Source: Christensenella hongkongensis (GTDB taxonomy: Bacteria > Bacillota > Clostridia > Christensenellales > Christensenellaceae). Taken from it: a DNA stretch of 64,000 nucleotides. The stretch lies in assembly GCF_000981035.1 (NCBI RefSeq), contig NZ_LAYJ01000078.1, forward strand, positions 125,267-189,266. Reading direction: 5' to 3'. Below, one piece after another: positions 16,317-25,234 of the stretch. Under the pieces are notes generated by a model. That model was not told where the DNA came from and made no database searches. It saw only the letters and a list, made by a program, of their open reading frames with translations. Each line of letters starts with the position of its first letter. Positions within the stretch are counted from its first letter, which is position 1. A program made the translations under genes and the position numbers.

Positions 16317-17987
16317 ATGAATCATGATTTAGAGATAGCAAATTCAGTGTCAGCTCTTCCAATCGCTGATATTGCAAAAAAATTGAATATTCCGCAGGAC
16401 GTATTAATTCCCTACGGAAAGGATATCGCGAAAATTCCGCTTACTTATATGGACCAACTGAAAGAAAAACAGCCCGGGCGGCTGATTCTTGTAACGGCGA
16501 TCAATCCTACGCCTGCCGGCGAAGGCAAGACCACTGTTTCCATCGGCCTTGCGGACGGCCTTGCCAAACTGGGAAAAAAGACCTGCCTTGCCCTGCGCGA
16601 GCCTTCCCTCGGCCCTGTTTTCGGGATCAAGGGCGGCGCGACCGGAGGCGGACACGCACAGGTTATTCCCATGGAAGACATCAACCTGCACTTTACAGGG
16701 GATATTTACGCGGTCACAACGGCAAATAACCTGCTATGCGCCATGATCGACAACCATATCTATCAGGGAAACGAGCTTCGTATCGACGTAAAAAGCATCA
16801 CTTTCAAGCGCTGTATGGATATGAACGACCGTGCGCTCAGAAATATTGTTTGCGGTCTTGGCGAACGCACGGACGGCGTTCCCCGTCAGGATGGGTTCGA
16901 TATTGCGGCGGCTTCAGAAATCATGGCTATCCTGTGCCTTTCCACGGATCTTGACGACCTGCGGCGCAGGCTTGACGATATCACAATCGGCTACAATCTT
17001 GACGGCGAGCCAGTCTACGCGCGCGACCTGGAGGCGGGCGGCGCAATGTCCGTCATTTTAAAGGAAGCGATTAAGCCAAATCTTGTACAGACGCTCGAGC
17101 ATACCCCGGCGCTGATGCACGGCGGCCCGTTTGCCAACATTGCACATGGCTGCAATAGTATCATTGCGACAAAAATGGCAATGAAATTTGCTGATTACAC
17201 TGTTACTGAGGCAGGCTTTGGCGCTGACCTCGGCGCGGAAAAATTTTTGGATATCAAGTGCCGCAATGCGGACATCTGGCCGGATGCCGTTGTACTTGTC
17301 GCAACGGTCCGCGCCCTGAAATATCATGGCGGCGCAAAAAAAGACGAACTGCAAGAGGAGAACCTCGAAGCAGTCGGTAAAGGCATCGTAAACCTTGACC
17401 GGCATCTTTCCACGCTCAAAAATGTCTACGGGCTTCCCGTAGTGGTTGCAATCAACCGCTTTGTGAGCGATACTCCAGCTGAAATTGAACTGGTAAAAAA
17501 ACATGTTGCTTCAGCAGGAGGCAAAGCCGTGCTTTGCGACGTTTGGGCAAAAGGCGGCGACGGAGCGATCGAGCTTGGCGAAGAAGTAATCCAGTCTATC
17601 CTGCATCATTCCTCTCCCAGCCATCCATACGATTACGCTGCGCCAATTATGGATAAGATCAACGATATTACCTCGCGCATCTATGGAGCGAAACGCGTCG
17701 ATTATTCCAAGGCGGCGAAAGCAAAAATTGCCATGTTCGAAAAGCAGGGATATACAAACCTTCCTGTGTGCATCGCAAAAACGCAGTATTCTTTTTCAGA
17801 CGATCCCAAAAAGCTTGGCGCGCCTGACGATTTTGTAATGGAGGTGCGCGATCTTGCATTATGCTCCGGCGCGGGCTTTATTGTAGCCCTGTGCGGGACT
17901 ATCATGCGCATGCCCGGCCTTCCAAAAAAACCGGCTGCAACCGGCATACATCTTGACGAAAACGGAAATACAGTCGGCCTGTTTTAA
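16317..17987 (+). CDS. fhs: Formate-tetrahydrofolate ligase
   Basis: Formyl-tetrahydrofolate synthetase: joins formate to tetrahydrofolate with ATP, a step of the methyl branch of the Wood-Ljungdahl pathway and of one-carbon supply for purines. The 556 residues match the family length. The P-loop TPAGEGKTT lies near residue 60, and the substrate/cation loop FGIKGGATGGGHAQV follows. AGGAGA lies six bases before the ATG at 16317, which is preferred to an ATG at 16290. It is a single plus-strand gene with its own promoter and a strong bidirectional terminator. Other Wood-Ljungdahl genes are not in the window, so autotrophy cannot be concluded. Confidence 0.97.
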   Translation: MNHDLEIANSVSALPIADIAKKLNIPQDVLIPYGKDIAKIPLTYMDQLKEKQPGRLILVTAINPTPAGEGKTTVSIGLADGLAKLGKKTCLALREPSLGPVFGIKGGATGGGHAQVIPMEDINLHFTGDIYAVTTANNLLCAMIDNHIYQGNELRIDVKSITFKRCMDMNDRALRNIVCGLGERTDGVPRQDGFDIAAASEIMAILCLSTDLDDLRRRLDDITIGYNLDGEPVYARDLEAGGAMSVILKEAIKPNLVQTLEHTPALMHGGPFANIAHGCNSIIATKMAMKFADYTVTEAGFGADLGAEKFLDIKCRNADIWPDAVVLVATVRALKYHGGAKKDELQEENLEAVGKGIVNLDRHLSTLKNVYGLPVVVAINRFVSDTPAEIELVKKHVASAGGKAVLCDVWAKGGDGAIELGEEVIQSILHHSSPSHPYDYAAPIMDKINDITSRIYGAKRVDYSKAAKAKIAMFEKQGYTNLPVCIAKTQYSFSDDPKKLGAPDDFVMEVRDLALCSGAGFIVALCGTIMRMPGLPKKPAATGIHLDENGNTVGLF

Positions 17988-17995
17988 GCAAACCA

Positions 17996-18024
17996 AAAAG
18001 AGCATCCGGCCGGATGCTCTTTTT
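17996..18024 (+). terminator. Bidirectional intrinsic terminator between fhs and rpiR
   Basis: A self-complementary stem centred at 18009/18010 (AGAGCATCCGG and its complement) flanked by A and T runs. It serves fhs on the plus strand and the convergent RpiR gene on the minus strand. Confidence 0.9.
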
Positions 18025-18798
18025 TTATTTATTTCGGTCCGTGATCCGCTTATACATCAGCGTCTCAATCACGGCAATCATTCCGCAGCGCGACGTGATA
18101 TCGATTCCGTCGAACGAAATATCGTCCGCAAACACATAAAAATTCAAATCGCTCATATTTTGGATGATATTGTTATCCGCCCTTGTGATGGAAATAATCG
18201 TAGGAGTTGCCACAGTGACAATCTGTTCGATATAACGCGCAAGCGTCTGGTTATTTCCGGAATAAGATAATACCATGAGCACGTCGTCACGCTTAATGCG
18301 TTTTAATATGGATTTGATTTCGTAATCCTCGATCGGCGTTTCCGCATGGTAGCCAAGCACAGTTAATATCCGGCGCAGGTATTGCGCCACATCGGCACTC
18401 AGGCCAATCCCCAGAATATAAACGATTGGATAGCGGTCCATGATACGGTTGAAAAGCTCTATTTTATCGTTGCTGATTACCTTCACCGCTTCGATTACGT
18501 TTTTCAGGTAATCCTCCTGGTAATCCTTTTTGCTGATTACATTTGGAATAGCAATATTCTTCGATGTCATTTCCGTCAACCGAATCATCGCCGTAAATTC
18601 TGAATAACCGGAGAATCCAAGCTTTTTGACAAAACGAAACAAAGTTGTGGTCGAGACAAAGCAGGCTGCGGCAAGGTCTCGGATGCTCATTCCTTTTACA
18701 ATGTGCATATTACGCACAACATAATTGAATATCTGCTTTTCCGTATTGGAAAGCGAACTGATCCTCGCGCTTGTAAAATCATAAAAATCCTCTGCCAT
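18025..18798 (-). CDS. RpiR/MurR family transcriptional regulator
   Basis: 257 residues: an N-terminal HTH_6 domain (about 1-77, with IRDLAAACFVSTTTLFRFVKK) and a C-terminal SIS sugar-isomerase-like domain (about 105-235, with YILGIGLSADVAQYL and VLMVLSYSGNNQTL). Proteins of this type sense phosphosugars and control sugar or amino-sugar genes. The start at 18798 is preceded by GGGAGGGG at short spacing. It lies 69 bases after the ABC exporter pair and in the same direction, so it could be their regulator or simply the next unit; no sugar gene is adjacent to identify the ligand. Confidence 0.92.
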   Translation of the reverse strand: MAEDFYDFTSARISSLSNTEKQIFNYVVRNMHIVKGMSIRDLAAACFVSTTTLFRFVKKLGFSGYSEFTAMIRLTEMTSKNIAIPNVISKKDYQEDYLKNVIEAVKVISNDKIELFNRIMDRYPIVYILGIGLSADVAQYLRRILTVLGYHAETPIEDYEIKSILKRIKRDDVLMVLSYSGNNQTLARYIEQIVTVATPTIISITRADNNIIQNMSDLNFYVFADDISFDGIDITSRCGMIAVIETLMYKRITDRNK

Positions 18799-18867
18799 TG
18801 CCCCTCCCGTTGCAATACAATCCTTTTATGTAATCTCAAGCCGTCTATTTGCATTGCCTTTCATTTT

Positions 18868-20676
18868 TTATGAAAACTGGCTGTTATATAGTCCCGTATA
18901 AAAACCGTTCTTTGCCATAAGCTCGTCGTGGCTTCCCTGCTCTATGATATCTCCGTCCTTCATCACAAGAATCACGTCCGCGTCCTTAATCGTTGACAGG
19001 CGGTGCGCTATCATAAAGCTGGTCCGTCCATGCGTCAGCTTTTCCATTGCATCCTGAATAAGCTTTTCCGTGCGCGTATCTACCGAGCTTGTCGCTTCGT
19101 CAAGGATCAGTATTTGCGGATCCGCACAAAATGCGCGCGCAATCGTCAACAGCTGCTTTTGTCCCTGCGATATATTGCTTGCTTCCTCGTTAATTTCCAT
19201 ATCGTAGCCCCCCGGCAGCGTACGAATAAAGCTGTCTACATTCGCCATTTTACACGCCGCAAGTACTTCTTCGTCCGTTGCATCCGGCTTGCCGTAGCGA
19301 ATGTTGTCACGAATCGTCCCGGAGTAAAGCCATGTTTCCTGTAGCACCATGCCAAAAAGGCCGCGCAGGTTTTGCCTGGAAATATCCCTGATGTCGGTTC
19401 CGTCGATCGCTATGCTGCCACCGGAGAGCTCGTAAAAACGCATCAGAAGGTTAACGAGAGTCGTTTTTCCCGCGCCGGTCGGCCCGACGATGGCAACCTT
19501 CTGCCCCGGCTTTACATGCAGGTTCATATCGGAAATCAGTATCTTATCCGGCGTATAGCCAAAACGAACATGGTCAAAAGTAATCTCTCCATTCGTATGG
19601 CCAATGACTTTCAGTTCTTTGTTTTCAGGCACCTGCTCGGGCTCGTCAAGCAACTCAAACACGCGTTCTGCCGCCGCAATCGTGGACTGCATCAGGTTAA
19701 CGATATTCGCCGTCTGTACGATTGGCTGTGTAAACTGCTGCATATACTGAATAAACGCCTGGATTGCGCCAACCGTAAGCGTCCCGTTTGAGGTGAGCAC
19801 CCCGCCAAGCACACAAATCCCGACATATCCCAGATTACCCACAAAATTTGTAATCGGCATGATAATACTCGACGCAAACTGCGAACGCCGCGCGTCCTCA
19901 TAAAGGGCGTCGTTCATTTCATCAAATTCTTTCTCCGTACGCTCTTCCGTATTATATAATTTGATAATATTATGCCCGGAGTACATCTCCTCCACATAGC
20001 TGTTCACCGATCCAAGCTTGTCCTGCTGACCAATATAATATTTCTGCGACTTGCGGACTACAAGCGAGGACAAATACATTGCAATCGGCAGTACCAGAAG
20101 CGCGATCAGCATCATCTGCCAACTGATAGAGATCATCATGACGATAATACCAATAATCGTAAACACCGCCGTAATAAGCTGCGTCATCGTTTGCTGGATT
20201 GTCGTGCTGATTCGCTCAATATCCGTAGTGGTGCGCGAGAGCACGTCCCCATGCGTATGCGTATCAAAATAATTAAGCGGCAGCCGCTGTATTTTCCTGT
20301 CCACCGCTTCGCGCAAATCAAAAATCGTGTTCTGGGCTACCTTGGCAGTGGTTCTCTGCTGCAGGTACGTAAACATGGCCGAAAGCCCATACACCACTAC
20401 AAGCGTCGCCAAAATTGAAGACAGCTTCTGGAAGTCGATATTCGCGGAGGAATTATTACCATCCGCGGTGCTCGCGATGCCTGCAAAAATCGTATTGGTC
20501 GCTTCTCCAAGCATTTTAGGGCCAATAATCAAAAACAGCGTTCCCAACGCGGCCAGAATAAGCACCGCAAAGAGCTGTTTTTTATAGGGCATGAAAAATC
20601 CAAGAAGACGTTTTGTCGTTCCGCCGATATTTTTTGCTTTTTCATCCGGAACCGGTTGTCCTTTTCCGACTTTCAC
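18868..20676 (-). CDS. ABC exporter half-transporter, catalytic-site subunit
   Basis: Type IV (MDR/lipid-export like) ABC half-transporter: six membrane segments (about 30-330) followed by an ATPase domain. The ATPase has Walker A GPTGAGKTT, Walker B ILILDEATSSVD with the catalytic Glu, and the switch histidine in AHRLSTI, but a non-canonical signature ISQGQ. Its partner from 20690-22402 shows the reverse pattern, which is typical of heterodimeric exporters with one degenerate ATP site. I use the GTG at 20676 (GGGGG nine bases upstream, 13 bases after the partner stop) rather than extensions inside the partner gene. Length 602 residues. The substrate is unknown; drugs, lipids or peptides are all possible. 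Confidence 0.93.
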   Translation of the reverse strand: MKVGKGQPVPDEKAKNIGGTTKRLLGFFMPYKKQLFAVLILAALGTLFLIIGPKMLGEATNTIFAGIASTADGNNSSANIDFQKLSSILATLVVVYGLSAMFTYLQQRTTAKVAQNTIFDLREAVDRKIQRLPLNYFDTHTHGDVLSRTTTDIERISTTIQQTMTQLITAVFTIIGIIVMMISISWQMMLIALLVLPIAMYLSSLVVRKSQKYYIGQQDKLGSVNSYVEEMYSGHNIIKLYNTEERTEKEFDEMNDALYEDARRSQFASSIIMPITNFVGNLGYVGICVLGGVLTSNGTLTVGAIQAFIQYMQQFTQPIVQTANIVNLMQSTIAAAERVFELLDEPEQVPENKELKVIGHTNGEITFDHVRFGYTPDKILISDMNLHVKPGQKVAIVGPTGAGKTTLVNLLMRFYELSGGSIAIDGTDIRDISRQNLRGLFGMVLQETWLYSGTIRDNIRYGKPDATDEEVLAACKMANVDSFIRTLPGGYDMEINEEASNISQGQKQLLTIARAFCADPQILILDEATSSVDTRTEKLIQDAMEKLTHGRTSFMIAHRLSTIKDADVILVMKDGDIIEQGSHDELMAKNGFYTGLYNSQFS

Positions 20677-20689
20677 TTCAAAACACCCC

Positions 20690-22402
20690 CTACGACATCT
20701 GCGTACGCGCGATTTCCGCGTAAACGTCACACGTTTTTACGAGCTGGTCATGCGTACCCTGTCCGATAATTTTACCTTTATCGATCACGAGAATGTTATC
20801 CGCGTCCATAATCGTATTAATCCGTTGCGCAACAATAATCACCGTTGCGTCTTTTGTATTTTCCTTGATTGCTTTTCGCAGCGTCGCGTCTGTCTTGAAA
20901 TCAAGCGCAGAAAAACTGTCGTCAAATATATATATGCTTGCATCCCCCGCAAGCGCCCGCGCAATCGCAAGCCGCTGTTTTTGTCCGCCCGAAACATTCG
21001 AGCCTCCCTGCGCGATCGGATCGTCGTACTTCGACTGTTTTTGCTCGATAAACGAATCCGCCTGTGCGATACGCGCTGCGCGTTCTACCTGGCTCATAGG
21101 CATATCTTCGTTTTCATAAGCAATATTTTCCCTGATCGTTCCAGAAAACAGCACCGCTTTTTGCGGCACATAGCCAATACGGTCGCGGAGCTCGTGTATG
21201 TCGTAATCACGAACATCAACGCCGTCTACAAGAACCGCTCCGTCTGTTACGTCGTACAGCCGGGGTATCAGCATAATCACAGATGATTTTCCGCTGCCCG
21301 TAGAACCGATGATCGCAGTGGTCTGCCCGGGCATCGCCGTAAAACTGATATTGGAAACCGCGGGGTTTTCCGCATCGCCATATTTAAAAGTAACATTCCT
21401 GAACTCCACAACGCCAGATTTTGCCTGCGGTTTTTCGGTATGCTCCTTGTTCCTGATATCAATATCAATATCCATAACCTCGTTGATCCTGTCTGCACAC
21501 ACGCTCGCACGCGGCATCATCGCAAAAATAAGGGACATCATAACAAGCGAATACATGATCAGCACGAGATACTGGATGAACGCCATCAAATCTCCCACTT
21601 CCAGAGTCCCCTGCGCGATCTGCTGCCCGCCAAACCATACAACGGCGATCGTTCCCAGATTGACAATCAGCATCAAAAGCGGCATAAGCGTAGACATCAG
21701 TACCTGCGAACGAACCGACGTTTTTGTCAAAACCCGGTTTGCATCCTCAAAACGTTTCTCCTCGCGTTGCTCTGCCGTAAATGCGCGAATCACGCGTACG
21801 CCGGTGATATTCTCACGCATAACGACGTTGAGTCCGTCAAGCTTGGACTGCATCGAGCGGAATACAGGGAATGCCTTCCTCATAACGATGATCAGAAACA
21901 CCAGGATAAGAGGCATGCAGGCGATAATAACCCATGCAAGCTGCATGTTTTTTTGTATGGCGAGCGCAATTCCTCCCGCGCACATCAATGGAGCCAGGAT
22001 TACCACACGAAACATCATAATCGAAAAATCCTGTATCTGCATAATATCGTTGGTGGTACGCGTAGTCAGCGAAGACGTTCCAACTTTATCAAACTCCGCC
22101 ATTGTAAATTGCCCCACCTTATGGAAAAGCTTTTTACGCACATCCGTGCAAAATCCCACGCCGATCTTCGAAGCAAAATAACCTACGCCGATCGCGCTCG
22201 CAGAGCCAACCAGCGTTATACAAAGCATAATAATACCCGTCGTGGTAATGAAGCCGATATCGCCTGCAATCACACCTTTATCTATGATAGAAGACATCAG
22301 ATTGGGAAGCATCAGCATGGAGAACACCTGGCCCAGCATCAATATGATCATCAAAACCAGTTGCCCGGTATATTTTTTTAATCCTTTGTATAGTTTCAGC
22401 AA
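20690..22402 (-). CDS. ABC exporter half-transporter, degenerate-site subunit
   Basis: 570 residues with six membrane segments and a C-terminal ATPase. Walker A is GSTGSGKSS and the signature VSGGQ is canonical, but Walker B reads IFDDSFSALD, with Asp in place of the catalytic Glu, and the switch region is AQRINTI, with Gln in place of His. These substitutions mark it as the degenerate partner in a heterodimer with the next gene. The start is a TTG at 22402 behind GGGAGGGG. No clear promoter hexamers are seen in the A/T-rich stretch upstream (22403-22500). Confidence 0.93.
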   Translation of the reverse strand: MLKLYKGLKKYTGQLVLMIILMLGQVFSMLMLPNLMSSIIDKGVIAGDIGFITTTGIIMLCITLVGSASAIGVGYFASKIGVGFCTDVRKKLFHKVGQFTMAEFDKVGTSSLTTRTTNDIMQIQDFSIMMFRVVILAPLMCAGGIALAIQKNMQLAWVIIACMPLILVFLIIVMRKAFPVFRSMQSKLDGLNVVMRENITGVRVIRAFTAEQREEKRFEDANRVLTKTSVRSQVLMSTLMPLLMLIVNLGTIAVVWFGGQQIAQGTLEVGDLMAFIQYLVLIMYSLVMMSLIFAMMPRASVCADRINEVMDIDIDIRNKEHTEKPQAKSGVVEFRNVTFKYGDAENPAVSNISFTAMPGQTTAIIGSTGSGKSSVIMLIPRLYDVTDGAVLVDGVDVRDYDIHELRDRIGYVPQKAVLFSGTIRENIAYENEDMPMSQVERAARIAQADSFIEQKQSKYDDPIAQGGSNVSGGQKQRLAIARALAGDASIYIFDDSFSALDFKTDATLRKAIKENTKDATVIIVAQRINTIMDADNILVIDKGKIIGQGTHDQLVKTCDVYAEIARTQMS

Positions 22403-22507
22403 CGTCGGCCCCTCCCAAAATATGTTGATACAAATATTAATTCTATTCTATATGATACTGTCATGAAATTCCATACTTTTTTAATCTATTACGGGAATGC
22501 ACAAAAA

Positions 22508-22529
22508 AACGCCGTCAAGCGGCGGCGTT
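22508..22529 (-). terminator. Intrinsic terminator after glutathione peroxidase gene
   Basis: Stem AACGCCG/CGGCGTT with an eight-base loop, followed on the minus strand by a run of T. Confidence 0.82.
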
Positions 22530-22540
22530 TTAAATTATCA

Positions 22541-23086
22541 TTACAAAAGCGCTTCGATATGCGGAGCAATTTGTTCGGGCGTTGACGTGGGTTCAAAGCG
22601 TTCTACCACGACTCCGTCCTTATTCACCAAAAACTTTGTGAAATTCCATTTGATGCTGCTGTCTTTGTCATAATCTTTATTCTCTGCACGCAGAATTTCA
22701 TCAAGCTTCGCGGCAATCGGATGGGCCGGATCAAAGCCCGCAAAGCCCTTTTGGGATTTCAGGTAATCGTAAAGCGGATCGGCATTTTCACCGTTTACGT
22801 CAATCTTTGCCATCATTGGAAACGTAACGCCGTAGTTCAGGCTGCAAAATTCCTTGATCTCTTCATTGGAGCCCGGATCCTGTCCTGCAAACTGGTTGCA
22901 CGGAAAACCAACCACCACAAGTCCCTTATCCTTATAATCCTGATATAATTTCTCCAGACCTTCAAACTGTGGCGTGAAACCACATTTGCTCGCTGTGTTC
23001 ACAATCAACACAACCTTGCCCTCAAAGTCTTTCATCGGCTGCGTCCCGCCGTCCATCTTTTTCACACTGAAATCATAAATATTCAT
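22541..23086 (-). CDS. Glutathione peroxidase family thiol peroxidase
   Basis: Reduces hydroperoxides; bacterial cysteine versions usually use thioredoxin rather than glutathione. The 181-residue protein has the peroxidatic cysteine in NTASKCGFT (Cys35), the Gln in [13 protein letters not shown] and the Trp/Asn pair in KWNFTKFLV, which together form the family tetrad. It is the Cys, not the selenocysteine, form. AGGAGA lies eight bases before the ATG at 23086; the ATG at 23095 overlaps that site and is rejected. It appears to be monocistronic, with its own terminator. It fits oxygen-stress defence in an anaerobe. Confidence 0.95.
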   Translation of the reverse strand: MNIYDFSVKKMDGGTQPMKDFEGKVVLIVNTASKCGFTPQFEGLEKLYQDYKDKGLVVVGFPCNQFAGQDPGSNEEIKEFCSLNYGVTFPMMAKIDVNGENADPLYDYLKSQKGFAGFDPAHPIAAKLDEILRAENKDYDKDSSIKWNFTKFLVNKDGVVVERFEPTSTPEQIAPHIEALL

Positions 23087-23192
23087 GATTGGCATCTCCT
23101 GTTCTAATTATTCCTCCACACCTGCATATACAGATATGTGCAGCTTATTTATAAGAAAAAGGGAACACATTAAAACAACTATTTTTCTAATA

Positions 23193-23429
23193 TCAGCTAA
23201 AGACAGAAATTCCCGCCGCATTCATCATAAAAAGATAGATTGCGCAGGCAACAATCGCAAGGAGCATTCCAACGACCGCAAAAATATGCACCGTCTTTAG
23301 CATCGCCCCGCCAATCACCACCGCCAGAATCGCGAAGGCAAGTCCAAGCCACCACACGGTCGGCACAAAAATCAAAAAAGACAGCGCGCCAAACAATATG
23401 ATTAAAAAGGACAGAATCTTATTTTTCAA
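23193..23429 (-). CDS. Small membrane protein, 78 residues
   Basis: Nearly the whole protein is hydrophobic: three membrane segments can be drawn (about 5-25, 27-45, 50-68). No family recognised. The start is a TTG at 23429 with GAGGTG about eight bases upstream; it overlaps the end of the glycerophosphodiesterase gene by 11 bases, which argues for translational coupling and for the reality of this small gene. A role linked to the membrane phosphodiesterase is possible but not shown. Confidence 0.7.
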   Translation of the reverse strand: MKNKILSFLIILFGALSFLIFVPTVWWLGLAFAILAVVIGGAMLKTVHIFAVVGMLLAIVACAIYLFMMNAAGISVFS

Positions 23430-24234
23430 TGTTTTTCACCTCAATATTTTCAAACACCATTACATCGGCATACTTCAACGCCCGTTCTTCCTCCTCACCA
23501 GTACGCACCGTCCACGCAAAAATTGGGATACCTCTTTTCCGAAGGCGCTTTATGACCGGCATTTCCAGCCCGTCAAGCTCATAGTTGATGAAGTTTGGAC
23601 GGCTGATGGCGTTCACAATTAAATGCTTAAGGGCCCGGCGTTTCCATTTTGGAAATTCGTCGGCATACTGCGAAAAGGTTGCGGAAAGTTGCCCCCTGAG
23701 AACGCCCGGCGCATTTTTACGAAACCACCGAACTGAGAACGGCGAGAATGACTGCACCGCATATTTGCCACGGTATGTACTGAGGGCTTCGAACAGCGCC
23801 ATCTCAAGCTTTCCCGCCCTTCCGACATTTTTCAGTTCAATCAGCAACGGTACCTTTCCATCTACAGTGTCAAACACTTCCTGCAGGGTTGGTATACCGT
23901 GCTGCGTACCTGCAAGCCGCAGCGTTCTGAGCTCTTCGAGCGTCAAATCCTCTATTCTTCCGTCAAAGCCCGTCATCCGTTTGAGGCTTTCGTCATGAAA
24001 TACAACCAAAACCTCATCCCGTGAAAGATGAACGTCAAGCTCGATGGCATATCCATGAGCAACCGCGTTTTGAAACGCGGCAAGGGAATTTTCCGGAAAT
24101 TCCCCTGTATGCAGCCCGCGATGGGCATAAGCGTAATCCTCGAGCCATGACCGTACCGGCTTTCCCGCTGTCATAAAATAATAAAGAAACACGATCAGGC
24201 ACAAAACCGCCGCAAGCAAAATAATCCAAAACAT
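23419..24234 (-). CDS. Membrane-anchored glycerophosphodiester phosphodiesterase
   Basis: Hydrolyses glycerophosphodiesters to an alcohol and glycerol-3-phosphate. After one N-terminal membrane anchor (about 1-20) the GDPD barrel starts with AHRG, PENSLAAF and the metal pair ELDVHLSRD, then VVFHDESLKRMTG; the C-terminal FAWTV block is also present. Length 271 residues from the ATG at 24234, which has AGGAG nine bases upstream; further upstream in-frame codons run into the divergent lipase gene. The divergent neighbour is a patatin-like phospholipase, so the two may both act on lipids. Confidence 0.92.
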   Translation of the reverse strand: MFWIILLAAVLCLIVFLYYFMTAGKPVRSWLEDYAYAHRGLHTGEFPENSLAAFQNAVAHGYAIELDVHLSRDEVLVVFHDESLKRMTGFDGRIEDLTLEELRTLRLAGTQHGIPTLQEVFDTVDGKVPLLIELKNVGRAGKLEMALFEALSTYRGKYAVQSFSPFSVRWFRKNAPGVLRGQLSATFSQYADEFPKWKRRALKHLIVNAISRPNFINYELDGLEMPVIKRLRKRGIPIFAWTVRTGEEEERALKYADVMVFENIEVKNIEK

Positions 24235-24254
24235 ATCACATAACTCCTGATCAT

Positions 24255-24260
24255 ATTGTA
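24255..24260 (-). promoter_or_regulatory. Extended -10 of the GDPD gene
   Basis: TACAAT on the minus strand preceded by TGG. No good -35 hexamer is visible. Confidence 0.5.
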
Positions 24261-24268
24261 CCATACTT

Positions 24269-24297
24269 TTGATTTTATTTTTCAGAAAAGTTATAAT
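24269..24297 (+). promoter_or_regulatory. Promoter of the patatin-like gene
   Basis: TTGATT (24269-24274), 17 bases, TATAAT (24292-24297). Confidence 0.75.
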
Positions 24298-24344
24298 AAT
24301 AAAATACGCCTGTTTGCGTATATCGATCATGCGAGGTGAGACAA

Positions 24345-25217
24345 ATGACAAATGCAGGACTGGTTCTGGAGGGCGGCGGAATGCGCGGCAGCTACACCGC
24401 CGGCGTTCTGGACGCATTTCTCGATATGGGAATCGAAATGAACGATATCATTGGCGTTTCTGCTGGAGCCGCAAACGCGATTTCTTATATATCCGGGCAG
24501 CACGGAAGAAACCTGGCTATCTACAACACCTGTATCAACAGGAAATACCTGAGCTTGTGGAATTTTATTACCACCGGCTCGTTTTTTGGTATGAAATATG
24601 TCTTTTACGAGGTGACGCGCAACATCATCCCCTTCGATTATGACGCGTTTTGTGATTCCAAACAAAAGCTGACGATTGTTGCGACAAACGTTGAGGATGG
24701 AACGCCCTTCTACCATCAGCTTAACGATCTCACCAACGATTCCGACATGAAGTACCTTTGCGCTACTGCGGCAATTCCCATGGCATCCACGATTGTAAAG
24801 GTGGACGGCCATAAACTCATGGACGGCGGAGCGAGTGATTCGATCCCAATCGAATATTCCATGAAAAAAGGAAACAGCAAAAATATAATTGTGCTTACGC
24901 GTTGCGAAGGCTTTCAGCAGCACAGGAGCAAAATGCCATGGTTCCCCTACGTGCGTTACCCTTCCCACAGGCAATTTGCACACACAATCGCAAACCGTTA
25001 TGCGTATTATAACGAAAGCATTCAAATCGCTGAACGGCAGGAAAAAGAAGGAAAGGCAATTATCATCCGCCCCACAAAGCCCATCATTGCAGGACGGATG
25101 GAAAAAGATCCTGCGAAACTGACCGCACAGTATCACGTTGGCTATGACGATGCAATGGCGCAAAAGGAAAAACTCCTCGCATTTCTGCGGGGAGTTGAAA
25201 ATGTGACCATCAAATAA
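24345..25217 (+). CDS. Patatin-like phospholipase
   Basis: Serine acyl hydrolase with a Ser-Asp dyad acting on phospholipids or acylglycerols. The oxyanion loop EGGGMRGSYTAGVL, the nucleophile elbow GVSAGA (Ser at about residue 46) and the DGGASD catalytic Asp block are all present. 290 residues, the usual size of the short bacterial RssA/YjjU-type group. GAGGTGAG lies seven bases before the ATG at 24345; the in-frame GTG at 24336 overlaps that RBS. It is a single gene on the plus strand, divergent from the GDPD gene. Confidence 0.93.
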   Translation: MTNAGLVLEGGGMRGSYTAGVLDAFLDMGIEMNDIIGVSAGAANAISYISGQHGRNLAIYNTCINRKYLSLWNFITTGSFFGMKYVFYEVTRNIIPFDYDAFCDSKQKLTIVATNVEDGTPFYHQLNDLTNDSDMKYLCATAAIPMASTIVKVDGHKLMDGGASDSIPIEYSMKKGNSKNIIVLTRCEGFQQHRSKMPWFPYVRYPSHRQFAHTIANRYAYYNESIQIAERQEKEGKAIIIRPTKPIIAGRMEKDPAKLTAQYHVGYDDAMAQKEKLLAFLRGVENVTIK

Positions 25218-25234
25218 AATGATTCGAAACTTCC

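Noticed and set aside
21309-22381. Two long plus-strand frames opposite the ABC exporter gene
   Set aside because: Shadow frames of a real ABC transporter; no start signals and unusual His/Arg or Ile/Ser-rich composition.
24235-24417. N-terminal extension of the glycerophosphodiesterase gene
   Set aside because: It would overlap the divergent lipase gene and its promoter; the ATG at 24234 has a good RBS and begins the membrane anchor.
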